Source of the DNA: Winogradskyella tangerina
GTDB taxonomy: Bacteria; Bacteroidota; Bacteroidia; Flavobacteriales; Flavobacteriaceae
Direction: 5' to 3'
Length of the DNA stretch: 64,000 nt
NCBI RefSeq assembly: GCF_003260205.1
Contig: NZ_QERF01000009.1
Location: 181,864-245,863 of the forward strand
This document shows, in pieces, positions 28,908 through 39,850 of the stretch. Position 1 is the stretch's first letter, and each line of letters starts with the position of its first letter. The notes beneath the pieces were generated by a model, which searched no databases, was not told where the DNA came from, and saw only the letters and a list, made by a program, of their open reading frames with translations. The position numbers were made by a program, and so were the translations under genes.

Positions 28908-29029
28908 ATAATGTTGGCTAATGCTATTACGAATTAACACACAATTTTTTAAAATTATTGTTAATAGCCTTTGAAATTCATATTTGTAGTGATCAATTAT
29001 ATAATCGCCTTTTTGCAGCGTAATATTTG

Positions 29030-29037
29030 TAAATTTG
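29030..29037 (+). promoter_or_regulatory. Probable -7 box of maeB
   Basis: TAAATTTG fits TAnnTTTG and lies 19 bases before the ATG. A matching -33 element at 19-21 bases is not evident. Confidence 0.5.
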
Positions 29038-29056
29038 CAACTTAACTAATTGAAAG

Positions 29057-31342
29057 ATGAGCAAAGAAAGTAAGCGTCTAGAGGCTTTAGTATATCATGC
29101 TAAGCCTACTCCAGGTAAAATCAAGGTAGTTCCCACGAAAAAATATGCCACTCAACGCGATCTATCATTAGCGTACTCCCCGGGTGTAGCTGAACCTTGT
29201 TTGGAAATTGAAAAAGACGTCAACGCCATATATAAGTATACTGCCAAAGGAAATCTAGTTGCAGTGATCTCTAACGGTACAGCCGTTTTAGGCTTAGGAA
29301 ATATAGGTCCGGAAGCTTCAAAACCAGTCATGGAAGGTAAGGGCTTACTTTTTAAAATATTTGCTGACATCGATGTTTTTGATATTGAAGTTGATACTGA
29401 AAATGTTGATGAGTTTATCGAAACAGTTAAGAATATAGCGCCAACTTTTGGAGGGATTAATCTTGAAGATATAAAGGCGCCTGAAGCGTTTGAAATTGAA
29501 CGTCGCCTGAAGGAAGAATTAGACATTCCTGTGATGCACGATGATCAGCATGGTACTGCCATAATTTCGGCAGCGGCACTTTTGAATGCCTTAGAACTTG
29601 CCAATAAGAAAATTGAAGATGTAAAGATCGTAGTCAGTGGTGCTGGTGCTGCGGCAATTTCGTGTACACGCCTCTACAAAGCTTTTGGGGCAAAATCTGA
29701 AAACATTGTAATGCTCGATAGTAAAGGTGTTATTAGAAAAGATAGAGAGCATCTTACTTCACAAAAAGCGGAGTTTGCAACAGACAGAAAAATTGACACC
29801 TTAGACGAGGCCATGAAAGATGCGGACGTTTTTATAGGATTGTCCATGGCTGATATTGTTTCTCCTGAGATGTTGACATCGATGGCAAAGAATCCTATTG
29901 TATTTGCCATGGCCAACCCAAATCCTGAGATCGATTATAATTTGGCATGTAAAACGCGTGAGGATATTATTATGGCAACTGGCCGAAGCGATCATCCTAA
30001 TCAGGTTAATAATGTATTAGGGTTTCCTTTTATTTTCAGAGGAGCATTAGATGTAAGAGCAACAAAGATCAATGAAGCCATGAAGATGGCTGCCGTTAAA
30101 GCACTTTCAAGATTAACTAAAGAGCCAGTACCAGAACAGGTAAATCTAGCATATAATGAAACGCGCCTCACCTTTGGTAAAGACTATATTATTCCGAAAC
30201 CCTTTGATCCACGATTAATTGCTGAAGTACCTCCAGCAGTTGCCAAAGCGGCAATGGAAAGCGGTGTGGCCAAAGAACCAATTCAAGATTGGGAAGGTTA
30301 TAAGGAGTCACTTTTAGAACGGTTAGGTTCAGATAATAAGCTTGTGAGATTACTGTTGGGTAGAGCACGAACGAATCCGAAACGCGTTGTTTTTGCAGAG
30401 GCAGATCAACTCGACGTTCTAAAAGCAGCGCAAATTGTCTATGACGAAGGTATCGCTAAACCCATTCTTTTAGGTAGAAAGGATACCATAATCGATTTGA
30501 TGAAACAACTCGATTTTAACGCTGATGTGCCGATCTTAGATCCTAAATCTGATGAAGAGTTAAAACGTAAAAATCGCTATGCCAGAGCCTATTGGGAAAA
30601 ACGAAAGCGCTCAGGAGTAACGATCTATTCCGCAGAGCAAAAAATGCGTGAACGTAACTATTACGCGGCAATGATGGTTAATGAAGGTGATGCTGATGCT
30701 GTTATTACTGGATATTCTCGAAGCTATCCAGCAGTCGTAAAACCGATGTTAGAACTTATAGGAATGGCCGATGGTGCCTCAAGGATTGCAACCACAAACG
30801 TAATGATGACGCAAAGGGGTCCAATGTTTTTGAGCGATACCTCGATTAATATTGATCCAGATGCCAAAGACTTAGCCAGAATTGCCAGAATGACCTCAAT
30901 GGTTACAAAGATGTTTGGTATTGAACCTGTAACGGCTATGATTTCTTATTCAAACTTTGGGTCTTCAGACAATACCAGAGCAAAGAAGGTAAAGGATGCG
31001 GTGGCATTCTTACATAAAGTTTATCCAGACATGATAGTAGATGGAGAACTTCAAACAGATTTTGCCTTAAATGCAAAAATGCTAAGGGATATTTTTCCAT
31101 TTTCAAAGTTGGCAGGACGAAAAGTAAACACCCTGATCTTTCCAAACTTAGATGCTGCAAATATTACCTATAAATTGTTGAAAGAGCTTAATAATGCTGA
31201 GTCTATTGGGCCAATAATGATGGGTATGGCAAAACCAGTTCATATTTTACAATTAGATGCAAGCGTCGACGAAATTGTAAATATGACAGCCATCGCTGTG
31301 ATCGATGCTCAAGAACGTGAAAAACGACTTAAAAAACATTGA
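29057..31342 (+). CDS. maeB: NADP-dependent malic enzyme with phosphotransacetylase-like domain
   Basis: A 761-residue cytoplasmic enzyme that decarboxylates malate to pyruvate with reduction of NADP. The malic enzyme part spans about residues 1-430, with SLAYSPGVAEPCLEI (substrate site), MHDDQHGTAIISAAALLNA (metal and catalysis) and the nucleotide-binding turn VVSGAGAAAISCTRLY. Residues ~435-761 are homologous to phosphate acetyltransferase, e.g. RVVFAEADQLDVLKAAQI and VITGYSRSYPAVVKPML. In this family the second domain is usually regulatory (acetyl-CoA response) rather than catalytic. The length is standard. It is monocistronic with 165 bases before ruvA. Confidence 0.96.
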   Translation: MSKESKRLEALVYHAKPTPGKIKVVPTKKYATQRDLSLAYSPGVAEPCLEIEKDVNAIYKYTAKGNLVAVISNGTAVLGLGNIGPEASKPVMEGKGLLFKIFADIDVFDIEVDTENVDEFIETVKNIAPTFGGINLEDIKAPEAFEIERRLKEELDIPVMHDDQHGTAIISAAALLNALELANKKIEDVKIVVSGAGAAAISCTRLYKAFGAKSENIVMLDSKGVIRKDREHLTSQKAEFATDRKIDTLDEAMKDADVFIGLSMADIVSPEMLTSMAKNPIVFAMANPNPEIDYNLACKTREDIIMATGRSDHPNQVNNVLGFPFIFRGALDVRATKINEAMKMAAVKALSRLTKEPVPEQVNLAYNETRLTFGKDYIIPKPFDPRLIAEVPPAVAKAAMESGVAKEPIQDWEGYKESLLERLGSDNKLVRLLLGRARTNPKRVVFAEADQLDVLKAAQIVYDEGIAKPILLGRKDTIIDLMKQLDFNADVPILDPKSDEELKRKNRYARAYWEKRKRSGVTIYSAEQKMRERNYYAAMMVNEGDADAVITGYSRSYPAVVKPMLELIGMADGASRIATTNVMMTQRGPMFLSDTSINIDPDAKDLARIARMTSMVTKMFGIEPVTAMISYSNFGSSDNTRAKKVKDAVAFLHKVYPDMIVDGELQTDFALNAKMLRDIFPFSKLAGRKVNTLIFPNLDAANITYKLLKELNNAESIGPIMMGMAKPVHILQLDASVDEIVNMTAIAVIDAQEREKRLKKH

Positions 31343-31385
31343 ATTCTTAGGGGCGATCTAGTCTAACTTATGTAAATAATTTTAT

Positions 31386-31393
31386 TACATTTG
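31386..31393 (+). promoter_or_regulatory. -7 box in front of ruvA
   Basis: TACATTTG fits the -7 consensus about 115 bases before ruvA, which would give a leader of roughly 108 nt. The leader contains a 7-bp inverted repeat (TGGTAAA, 31431-31437, and TTTACCA, 31445-31451). No -33 match is clear. Confidence 0.5.
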
Positions 31394-31507
31394 GGACTTT
31401 AACCTATGAAATAGATTTATCGAATTTATATGGTAAAAGCACAATTTACCAAAATAGAATTTCGATGAGTATGGATTAGCGTTAATCTAAGCAGATAGCT
31501 CATATTT

Positions 31508-32089
31508 ATGATTACGCAGTTAGAGGGTAAACTTGTTGAAAAAAATCCTACGGATGTTGTTATCGATTGCAACGGTGTAGGGTACTTTGTTAATATATCA
31601 CTACATACATTTTCTCAAATTCCGGATAGGGAAAACTTAAAGCTTTATACATATTTACAAGTTAGAGAAGATGCTCATAGTCTATATGGGTTTTCGTCAA
31701 AAACTGAACGTGAGATTTTTAAACTTTTAATCTCTGTGAGCGGTATTGGTGCCAATACAGCCAGAACTATGCTTTCGTCATTGACCCCAGATCAGGTCAA
31801 GGAAGGTATTGCCAGTGGTGATGTTGCCTTAATACAAAGTGTAAAAGGTATTGGTGCAAAAACGGCGCAACGTGTTATTATTGATTTAAAGGATAAAGTG
31901 TTAAAAGTATATGGCTTAGAAGAACTTTCTTTAATACCAAACAATACGAATAAGGATGAAGCGTTATCTGCTTTAGATGTACTAGGATTTAACAAAAAAC
32001 AGTCGGAAAAAGTAGTCGAAAGAATTTTAAAAGCCCAGCCAGATGCCCTTGTAGAGCAGATTATTAAAGAAGCTCTGAAAAATTTGTAA
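31508..32089 (+). CDS. ruvA: Holliday junction DNA helicase subunit RuvA
   Basis: A 193-residue DNA-binding protein that forms tetramers on Holliday junctions and loads RuvB. The N-terminal OB domain (1-62; MITQLEGKLVEKNPTDVV) is followed by two helix-hairpin-helix motifs (SVSGIGANTARTML and SVKGIGAKTAQRVI), a flexible linker and the C-terminal UBA-like domain III (about 147-193), which contacts RuvB. The stop codon shares its last A with the ATG of sprA, so ruvA and sprA are transcribed and probably translated together, an arrangement common in Flavobacteriaceae. Confidence 0.97.
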   Translation: MITQLEGKLVEKNPTDVVIDCNGVGYFVNISLHTFSQIPDRENLKLYTYLQVREDAHSLYGFSSKTEREIFKLLISVSGIGANTARTMLSSLTPDQVKEGIASGDVALIQSVKGIGAKTAQRVIIDLKDKVLKVYGLEELSLIPNNTNKDEALSALDVLGFNKKQSEKVVERILKAQPDALVEQIIKEALKNL

Positions 32090-35000
32090 TGCAATTGAAC
32101 AAAACTAACTATACGTCAATAAAATCAATCAGTTTTTATATTTCATTAGCCCTTATGATGCTAATGAGTGCGTCAGTTTTTGCTCAAGTGCCAGAAGAGG
32201 AAGAACAAGATTCTACCAAAACAACATTCGCCTTTGGTAAGTTAAAAATGCCTAACCCAAATAGTATTGTTTCAAAATATACTTACGATCCTATTTTAGA
32301 TAAATACATCTACACTGAAAAAATCGGAGAATTTAATATTAACTATCCATTGATATTAACGCCCGAGGAATTTCAGAAGTTGGTATTGGAAGAAAGACTG
32401 AAAGCTTACTATAAGCAAATGGTCGATGCTGCAGCCGGACAAAAAGAAGGGACGGAAGAAGACCGAAAGAATTTATTACCTGAGTTTTATGTGAATTCAG
32501 GATTGTTTGAAACCATTTTTGGTGGTAATACCATCAGTGTAATACCTAGTGGTTACGCCGAGGTCGATTTAGGAATATTATTTTCAAGACAAGATAATCC
32601 TGCATTTTCTCCTCGAAACCGTACAAATTTCACTTTTGATTTTGATCAAAGAATCGGTTTGAGCTTACTTGGTAAAGTTGGAACACGCCTTCAGGTTACT
32701 GCCAATTACGATACCGAAGCTACCTTCGATTTTCAACAACTTATAAAATTAGAATACACACCTACTGAAGATGATATTGTTCGTAAGATCGAAGTAGGTA
32801 ACGTCAACATGCCTCTAAATAGCTCATTAATTACAGGCGCGCAAAGTCTTTTTGGAGTTAAAACGGAACTACAATTCGGTAAGACAAGTGTAACAGCAGT
32901 TTTTTCAGAACAACAATCACAATCGAGGTCTGTGGTTGCTCAGGGTGGTGGTACTTTAGAAGAGTTTGAATTCTTTGCAAGAGATTACGACGAAAACAGA
33001 CATTACTTCTTAGCACATTATTTTAGAGATAATTACGATAGAGCTTTATTGCAATATCCATTTATTGATAATCAAGGACTGCAGATTACTAGAGTTGAAG
33101 TTTGGGTTACCAACAGGAATAACCAAACGGACAACGTAAGAAACGTAGTTGCATTTCAGGATCTTGGTGAATCTGAAGCAGATAATATAGGTCTCGATCC
33201 ATTACCGGCAGGATTTGTAAATAACCCAGGAGCCTTACCAGATAATGGAAATAACGAGTTTGATCCTACCAATATTGGAGGTCCAGGATCACTCCTTACG
33301 GATGCCGTTAGAGATATCACCAATGTTGAGGCTGGTGTTACTGTGAGTATAAATGAAGGATTCGACTATGGTAAACTAGAAGCTGCGCGAAAGCTGATTG
33401 AAGGTCAGGATTATGTGCTTCATTCTGAATTGGGTTACATCTCTTTAAATCAACGCTTACTCAATGATGAGGTTTTGGCAGTCGCTTTTCAATATACCGT
33501 TGGCGGCCAAGTGTTTCAAGTAGGTGAATTTGCCAACGATGGGGTAGATGCTACGGACGTGAGTGATGATGGAGGTGGTAATCAAATCGTGAATAATCAA
33601 AGTTTAATTCTAAAGATGTTGAAGAGTGCTGTTACCGTTGTAGATCAGCCAATTTGGGATCTTATGATGAAAAACATTTACGATACTGGAGCTTTTCAAT
33701 TGAGTCAGGAAGATTTTAGATTAAACATTTTCTACACGGAAGCCTCTCCTGTTAATTATATTGTTCCGGTTGAAGGCACTACTTTTCCACCGTTCGGAAA
33801 CAACACACCATTTACTGGCGATGATACTGAAATTAGAGAAACGCCTTTAATTCGATTATTTCATTTAGATCGACTCAATTTTAACAATGATCCACAAGAG
33901 CTCGGTGATGGTTTCTTCGATTATGTACCAGGACTAACGGTATTAACGCAGAATGGGAAGATCATTTTCACAAAGGCAGAACCCTTTGGGCGTTACCTCT
34001 TTGATATTTTAGATGATGACGGTAACCCTAATAACAACGAGTCAGATTACGAGCAAGATGTGTTTACCAATGCCAATCAGGAAAAATACGTTTACGATTT
34101 ATTATACAAGTCTACTAAGACTCAGGCTTTAGATGAAGCAGAGAAAAATAAATTCCAAATTAAAGGACGATTTAAAAGTAGTGGTGGTGATGGTGGTATT
34201 CCTATAGGGGCATTCAATGTGCCGCGTGGATCTGTTAGAGTTACTGCCGGAGGTCGATTACTTGTAGAAGGAATTGATTACACCGTGAATTATCAATTAG
34301 GACGTGTAGAAATTTTAGACGAAGCTCTGAAAGCATCAAATACACCTATAAATGTTTCGGTTGAAAACAATGCCGTATTTGGTCAGCAAACCCGAAGATT
34401 TACAGGAATTAATGTAGAGCATCAATTTAACGAGAATTTTGTACTCGGTGCAACACTATTAAATCTTAATGAACGTCCAATTACACAGAAGGCCAATTTT
34501 AATGCCGAGCCAATTAATAACACCATTTTTGGTATCAACGGTAACTACTCTACTGAAGTGCCTTTTTTAACCCGAATGGTAAATAAACTACCAAATGTAG
34601 ATACCGATGTACCTTCAAATTTATCCGTTAGAGGTGAATTCGCATACTTATTGCCAGGTGCACCTAATGGTACAGATTTCAATGGTGAAGCAACGGCTTA
34701 TATCGACGATTTTGAAGGAACCCAAGGTGCTATTGATCTATTGAGTCCATTGTCGTGGTTCTTATCGAGTAGACCGCAAGAATTACCAGGAAATATTCCA
34801 GGAAATGATAACAATGGAATAGAAAATGGTTATGGTAGAGCTTTCCTAAACTGGTATACTATCGATCCTATTTTTTATAGTAACCAACGACCAGGAGGAA
34901 TCACTGATGACGATGTTTCCAACTTATATACAAGACGTGTTTTTATTGAAGAAATCTTTCCTGAGGTTGATATCGTTCAAGGGCAAACCTCTGTAATCAA

Positions 35001-38000
35001 TACCTTAGATTTGGTTTATTATCCTTCAGAACGTGGGCCTTATAATTTCGATCCAAATGCAGCCAACGGCGTTTTGAATCCTACTCAAAGTTGGGCAGGT
35101 ATAACAAGACAGATAACATCAACTGATTTTGAACAGGCTAATGTTGAATATATTGAATTCTGGGTACAAGATCCATTCTTAGATAATCCTGCAGGGCAAG
35201 GTGGAAAACTTTATGTGAACCTTGGTAATATTTCTGAAGATGTTTTGAAGGATGGTAAGAAACAATATGAAAATGGACTACCAGAAGATGGTGATGTATC
35301 CTTCTTACAACCTACAGATTTCGGTGGTGTTGTGCCACAAGACCAATCACTGATATATACCTTCGCCACTACTGGTGATCAAAGAGATAATCAGGATGTT
35401 GGTTATGATGGTTATGACGATGCTGAAGAAATTGCAGCATTTGGACCACAATTTGGTGAGGATCCTGCGTTAGATAACTATACCTATTACCTAAATACAG
35501 AGGGTAATATTTTTGAACGTTATAAGCAATACAACGGTCAGGAAGGTAATACGCCAGATGTCTTTACAGATACAAATAGAGGTTCTACAACGCAGCCAGA
35601 TGTTGAGGATATTAACCGAGATAACACCATGAATACAATTGATAGTTATTTCGAGTATGAAGTTGACATCAATCCGGCAGCGCTGAACATCAACAACCCT
35701 CAAATTAATGATATAAAAGTAAGAACGGTTACTTTACCAAACGGTGACCAAAGAGAGGTGTCATGGTATCAGTTTAGATTACCAATTAGCGAACCTACAA
35801 ATGCTATCGGTGGTATTAGTGATATCAGATCGGTTCGTTTTGCGCGTCTATATCTTAGAGACTTTACAGAAAATACAGTTCTGCGTTTTGCAACATTAGA
35901 CCTAGTACGAAGTGATTGGCGTCGATTTACCCAAGACTTGGATAATGACCCAACCAATAACAGTGCAGATGCTGAATTTAATGTGGCCATTATTGGTGTT
36001 CAGGAAAATGATGGAGATTATGTTATTCCGCCAGGAGTACGCCGTGAAGAATTGAATAATAATAACAACATTATTAGACAGAATGAGCAGTCATTAGTAC
36101 TTCAGGCTTGTGATTTAGAACCTACAGATTCTCGAGGAGTATTTAAAAACATCAACGTAGACATGCGTCAGTACAAGAAGCTACGTATGTTTTTGCACGC
36201 CGAAGCACAAGATGGACAGGTTTTACAACCTGGTGAAATGACCGCTTTTATTAGAATGGGGAACGATTTCACTGAAAATTTCTACCAAATTGAAATTCCG
36301 TTATTACCAACAGATTTTGCTGATTCAAACCTGCCAATTGCAGAGCGTATTTGGCCTACGGAGAATGAAATGAATATCCCACTTGAATTCTTGCAACAAA
36401 TAAAAGCATTAGGTATTGAAAACGGAACGCTTTCAAATCAAGATCCAACATTTTATGATGTCATTGATGGACAGCTAAACGAAACTCCAGTTTTAGAATT
36501 TTCACAACTAGATATAGGGCAACAACGAATAGCAATAAAAGGAAATCCAAATTTCGGAAATGTAAGGGTTTTAATGGTCGGTGTTAAAAATTCAGGTATT
36601 ACTATGGCTAACGCTTGTGGCGAAGTTTGGTTTAATGAATTACGTATGTCTGAACTAGAAAACGAAGGCGGATGGGCGGCAGTTGTAGGTATGGATTCTA
36701 ATATTGCTGATTTTGCCGATGTGAGTTTTACAGGTCGAAGAAGTACAATTGGTTTTGGTGGTATTGAACAAGGGCCAGCTGAGCGAAGTCTTGAAGATGT
36801 GCAGCAATACGATGTGGTTACCAATATGCAATTGGGTCAGTTATTGCCAAAGAAATGGGGTGTGCAACTACCATTCAATTATTCGCAAAGTGAAGAATTA
36901 GTTACGCCAAAGTTCGATAGATTTTATAATGACCTTACCTTAGATTCTCGATTAGACGCTGCCGATAATGATGAAGACGAAGAACGAATTAGACAGCAAT
37001 CTGAAAGTTATACCAAACGAAAGAGTATTAATTTCATTGGTGTTAGAAAACAGCGTACAGGTGAAAAGAAACAACGATTCTATGATGTAGAAAATTTAAC
37101 CTTCAACTATTCATATAATAAAGTTGAGCATCGCGATTTTGAAATTGAAAATTCCTTAGATCAAAATATTAGAGCTGGAGTAAATTACAACTACAGTTTT
37201 AATCCGGTTAAGATAGAGCCGTTCAAAAAGAATGATTCTTTATTTACAGGAAGGTATTGGAAAATTTTAAAGGATTTCAATTTTAATCTCTTGCCTTCTA
37301 ACATCACTTTTAATACAGATATCAACAGACAGTTTAGCAAGCAACGCTTCAGAGAGGTCGAATTAGGAGGAGACAATATTGCTATTGAAGAACTCTTCCG
37401 AAGAAATTATACATTCGATTTCCAATATGCTATCAACTATAATCTTACAGATGCGTTAACGTTAAATTTCTCTGCGGCAAATAGTAATATTGTTAGAAAT
37501 TATTTCATCGACGATCGTATAAACGGAAGGCAAGATCCTGAGCTCGATGTCTGGGACGGCTTCTTCGATTTTGGCGATCCAAATATTCAAACGCAACAGC
37601 TTCAGGTTAACTATGAATTGCCACTTTATAAGATACCTGCTTTAAGTTTTTTACGAGCAACGTATGCTTATAACGGTACGTTCCAATGGCAAAAGGGCTC
37701 TGACCTTAACGAAAATCTTCAAGTAGAAATTGATGCCGATAATGATCCAAATACGCCAGATGTATTAAGAACTTATAATTTAGGTCATACTATTCAGAAT
37801 TCAAATACACATAACTTGAATTCAACTCTAAATATGGAGACCTTCTATAAGTCGATAGGTTTAGTGAGAAAAGGAAATCAAAGAGGGAGAAATAGAAATA
37901 ACCGAAGTACGGTGGCCACAAGAAGAGCAACACCAGACAATAAGGCATTGAGCAATACGGATCAAGGACAAGATCCAAATAAGTTAAGTGCAGGAAAGAA

Positions 38001-39396
38001 AGCCTACAATACTCTAATAGATATTGTAACTATGGTGAAGCGTATTCAATTTGGATACACTGAAAACAACGGTACCTTCTTACCTGGTTATTTGCCAACA
38101 CCTGGATTTATTGGCACGTTAAGACCAACAGTAGGATATACTTTTGGTAGTCAGCAAGACATTAGAAGTGTGGTTGCTGAGAATGGTTGGTTAACCGTCT
38201 TCCCAGAGTTCAACCAGCAATATACCGAAGTAACAAACAGAACTTTAGATTACTCCGTTAATGTTGAACCAATGCGCGATCTTAAAATTGATCTTATTGG
38301 TAACAGAACATACGCCGAAAACATCACAGAGAACTTTAGAGGATTAGATAATGATGGTGATGGTTTAAGTGATGAATACGAAGATCTGATCACAAATTCG
38401 TTTGGTAATTTTAATATTTCTACCGCACTAATTAAAACAGCGTTCAGCAAAAGTGACGAGAACCAATCGGCAACTTTCGATGAATTCAGAGCTAACCGTC
38501 TTATTGTTGCAAACCGATTGGCCCGAGAATTTTATGGCGCTACACCATTTGGTACAGATGCTGAAGGATTCCCTGAGGGGTTCGGAAAAAATAACCAACG
38601 TGTTTTATTACCTGCATTTTTAGCAGCATATCAGGGTGTTGATCCAGACAAAATAAACACAGGAGCCTTTAGAGATATCCCGATTCCGAACTGGACCATT
38701 AAGTACACTGGTCTCATGAAAATTCCATGGTTTAAGAAGACCTTCAGACGTTTTTCAATACAACATGGGTATAGATCGAGATATACCATAAATCAATTTA
38801 GAGCCAATTTAGATTTCGCGGCTTATGATACAGATTTTGACTATGACGCACCACAAAATGCTGATGCCTTAGATCAATCTGGAAATATTAAAAACAGAAC
38901 ACTTTACAGCAATATCAATCTTGAAGAGCAGTTCAGTCCGCTTATTCGACTAGAGTTCGAAATGAAAAATTCTATCAAGGTACTTGCCGAAGTTCAGAAA
39001 GACCGATTGCTATCCTTGAGTTTCGATAATAATTTGATGACTGAAGTGCAGGGGCAAGAATATACTTTAGGTCTTGGATATCGAATTAAAGACCTTAGAA
39101 TTCGTTCAGCCTTAGCAGGAGCAAAGCAGGTCATTAAGAGTGATCTAAATATGAGAGCTGATATTTCAGTAAGAGATAACAAAACCATCATTAGATATTT
39201 AGACCTCGAAAGCAATCAGGTTACTGCAGGTCAGACCATTTGGAACGCTAAATTTACTGCCGACTATGCGTTTAGCAAAAATCTAACAGCAATTTTCTAT
39301 TTTGATTATACCTTCTCAGATTTTGCGATATCAACATCATTCCCACAGTCATCGCTTCGATCAGGTATTACCTTGCGCTATAACTTCGGAAATTAA
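32089..39396 (+). CDS. sprA: Type IX secretion translocon / gliding motility protein SprA (Sov)
   Basis: A 2435-residue outer-membrane beta-barrel, the channel through which type IX cargo proteins leave the cell; also needed for gliding. A signal peptide (about 1-32, ending SASVFAQ) is followed by a periplasmic/extracellular cap region and long stretches of alternating strands rich in N, D, R and Y typical of SprA, for instance NRTNFTFDFDQRIGLSLLGK near residue 183 and the terminal SSLRSGITLRYNFGN. The size agrees with characterised SprA and Sov (about 2400 and 2500 residues). Its last residues form a usual barrel end. gcvH follows after 73 bases with its own promoter. Confidence 0.96.
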   Translation: MQLNKTNYTSIKSISFYISLALMMLMSASVFAQVPEEEEQDSTKTTFAFGKLKMPNPNSIVSKYTYDPILDKYIYTEKIGEFNINYPLILTPEEFQKLVLEERLKAYYKQMVDAAAGQKEGTEEDRKNLLPEFYVNSGLFETIFGGNTISVIPSGYAEVDLGILFSRQDNPAFSPRNRTNFTFDFDQRIGLSLLGKVGTRLQVTANYDTEATFDFQQLIKLEYTPTEDDIVRKIEVGNVNMPLNSSLITGAQSLFGVKTELQFGKTSVTAVFSEQQSQSRSVVAQGGGTLEEFEFFARDYDENRHYFLAHYFRDNYDRALLQYPFIDNQGLQITRVEVWVTNRNNQTDNVRNVVAFQDLGESEADNIGLDPLPAGFVNNPGALPDNGNNEFDPTNIGGPGSLLTDAVRDITNVEAGVTVSINEGFDYGKLEAARKLIEGQDYVLHSELGYISLNQRLLNDEVLAVAFQYTVGGQVFQVGEFANDGVDATDVSDDGGGNQIVNNQSLILKMLKSAVTVVDQPIWDLMMKNIYDTGAFQLSQEDFRLNIFYTEASPVNYIVPVEGTTFPPFGNNTPFTGDDTEIRETPLIRLFHLDRLNFNNDPQELGDGFFDYVPGLTVLTQNGKIIFTKAEPFGRYLFDILDDDGNPNNNESDYEQDVFTNANQEKYVYDLLYKSTKTQALDEAEKNKFQIKGRFKSSGGDGGIPIGAFNVPRGSVRVTAGGRLLVEGIDYTVNYQLGRVEILDEALKASNTPINVSVENNAVFGQQTRRFTGINVEHQFNENFVLGATLLNLNERPITQKANFNAEPINNTIFGINGNYSTEVPFLTRMVNKLPNVDTDVPSNLSVRGEFAYLLPGAPNGTDFNGEATAYIDDFEGTQGAIDLLSPLSWFLSSRPQELPGNIPGNDNNGIENGYGRAFLNWYTIDPIFYSNQRPGGITDDDVSNLYTRRVFIEEIFPEVDIVQGQTSVINTLDLVYYPSERGPYNFDPNAANGVLNPTQSWAGITRQITSTDFEQANVEYIEFWVQDPFLDNPAGQGGKLYVNLGNISEDVLKDGKKQYENGLPEDGDVSFLQPTDFGGVVPQDQSLIYTFATTGDQRDNQDVGYDGYDDAEEIAAFGPQFGEDPALDNYTYYLNTEGNIFERYKQYNGQEGNTPDVFTDTNRGSTTQPDVEDINRDNTMNTIDSYFEYEVDINPAALNINNPQINDIKVRTVTLPNGDQREVSWYQFRLPISEPTNAIGGISDIRSVRFARLYLRDFTENTVLRFATLDLVRSDWRRFTQDLDNDPTNNSADAEFNVAIIGVQENDGDYVIPPGVRREELNNNNNIIRQNEQSLVLQACDLEPTDSRGVFKNINVDMRQYKKLRMFLHAEAQDGQVLQPGEMTAFIRMGNDFTENFYQIEIPLLPTDFADSNLPIAERIWPTENEMNIPLEFLQQIKALGIENGTLSNQDPTFYDVIDGQLNETPVLEFSQLDIGQQRIAIKGNPNFGNVRVLMVGVKNSGITMANACGEVWFNELRMSELENEGGWAAVVGMDSNIADFADVSFTGRRSTIGFGGIEQGPAERSLEDVQQYDVVTNMQLGQLLPKKWGVQLPFNYSQSEELVTPKFDRFYNDLTLDSRLDAADNDEDEERIRQQSESYTKRKSINFIGVRKQRTGEKKQRFYDVENLTFNYSYNKVEHRDFEIENSLDQNIRAGVNYNYSFNPVKIEPFKKNDSLFTGRYWKILKDFNFNLLPSNITFNTDINRQFSKQRFREVELGGDNIAIEELFRRNYTFDFQYAINYNLTDALTLNFSAANSNIVRNYFIDDRINGRQDPELDVWDGFFDFGDPNIQTQQLQVNYELPLYKIPALSFLRATYAYNGTFQWQKGSDLNENLQVEIDADNDPNTPDVLRTYNLGHTIQNSNTHNLNSTLNMETFYKSIGLVRKGNQRGRNRNNRSTVATRRATPDNKALSNTDQGQDPNKLSAGKKAYNTLIDIVTMVKRIQFGYTENNGTFLPGYLPTPGFIGTLRPTVGYTFGSQQDIRSVVAENGWLTVFPEFNQQYTEVTNRTLDYSVNVEPMRDLKIDLIGNRTYAENITENFRGLDNDGDGLSDEYEDLITNSFGNFNISTALIKTAFSKSDENQSATFDEFRANRLIVANRLAREFYGATPFGTDAEGFPEGFGKNNQRVLLPAFLAAYQGVDPDKINTGAFRDIPIPNWTIKYTGLMKIPWFKKTFRRFSIQHGYRSRYTINQFRANLDFAAYDTDFDYDAPQNADALDQSGNIKNRTLYSNINLEEQFSPLIRLEFEMKNSIKVLAEVQKDRLLSLSFDNNLMTEVQGQEYTLGLGYRIKDLRIRSALAGAKQVIKSDLNMRADISVRDNKTIIRYLDLESNQVTAGQTIWNAKFTADYAFSKNLTAIFYFDYTFSDFAISTSFPQSSLRSGITLRYNFGN

Positions 39397-39411
39397 TTTT
39401 TGTTGCAAATC

Positions 39412-39442
39412 TTGAAAACAAGGAATTAAAAAATTATTTTTG
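39412..39442 (+). promoter_or_regulatory. Promoter of gcvH
   Basis: TTG at 39412-39414 and TATTTTTG at 39435-39442 are 20 bases apart. The start is expected near 39448, giving a leader of about 22 nt. Confidence 0.75.
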
Positions 39443-39469
39443 TTTCATTAATTTTTTAGAACATTTAGG

Positions 39470-39850
39470 ATGAATATACCATCAGATTTAAAGTACACCA
39501 AAGACCACGAATGGATTAAAATTGAAGGCGATACTGCCACCGTGGGTATTACAGATTTTGCTCAAGGAGAATTAGGTGATATTGTCTACGTAGAAGTTGA
39601 TACACTAGACGAAACACTTGACGCGGAAGAAGTTTTTGGTACTGTTGAAGCAGTAAAAACAGTTTCAGATTTATTTTTACCATTATCTGGTGAGATCATT
39701 GAATTTAACGAGAACCTCGAAGACGAACCAGAAAAGGTTAACACAGATCCGTATGGTGAAGGCTGGATGATTAAGTTAAAGATTTCTGATGAGTCTCAAA
39801 TAGATAGTTTATTATCTGCTGAGGATTATAAAGCACTTATAAGTGGTTAA
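39470..39850 (+). CDS. gcvH: Glycine cleavage system protein H
   Basis: A 126-residue cytoplasmic lipoyl carrier that shuttles the aminomethyl group between the P, T and L proteins of glycine cleavage. The lipoylated lysine is K63 in [12 protein letters not shown]. The sequence [21 protein letters not shown] is the usual start of the fold and the length is standard. The other glycine-cleavage genes are not in the window. The last 8 bases overlap the next gene, suggesting coupling. Confidence 0.97.
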   Translation: MNIPSDLKYTKDHEWIKIEGDTATVGITDFAQGELGDIVYVEVDTLDETLDAEEVFGTVEAVKTVSDLFLPLSGEIIEFNENLEDEPEKVNTDPYGEGWMIKLKISDESQIDSLLSAEDYKALISG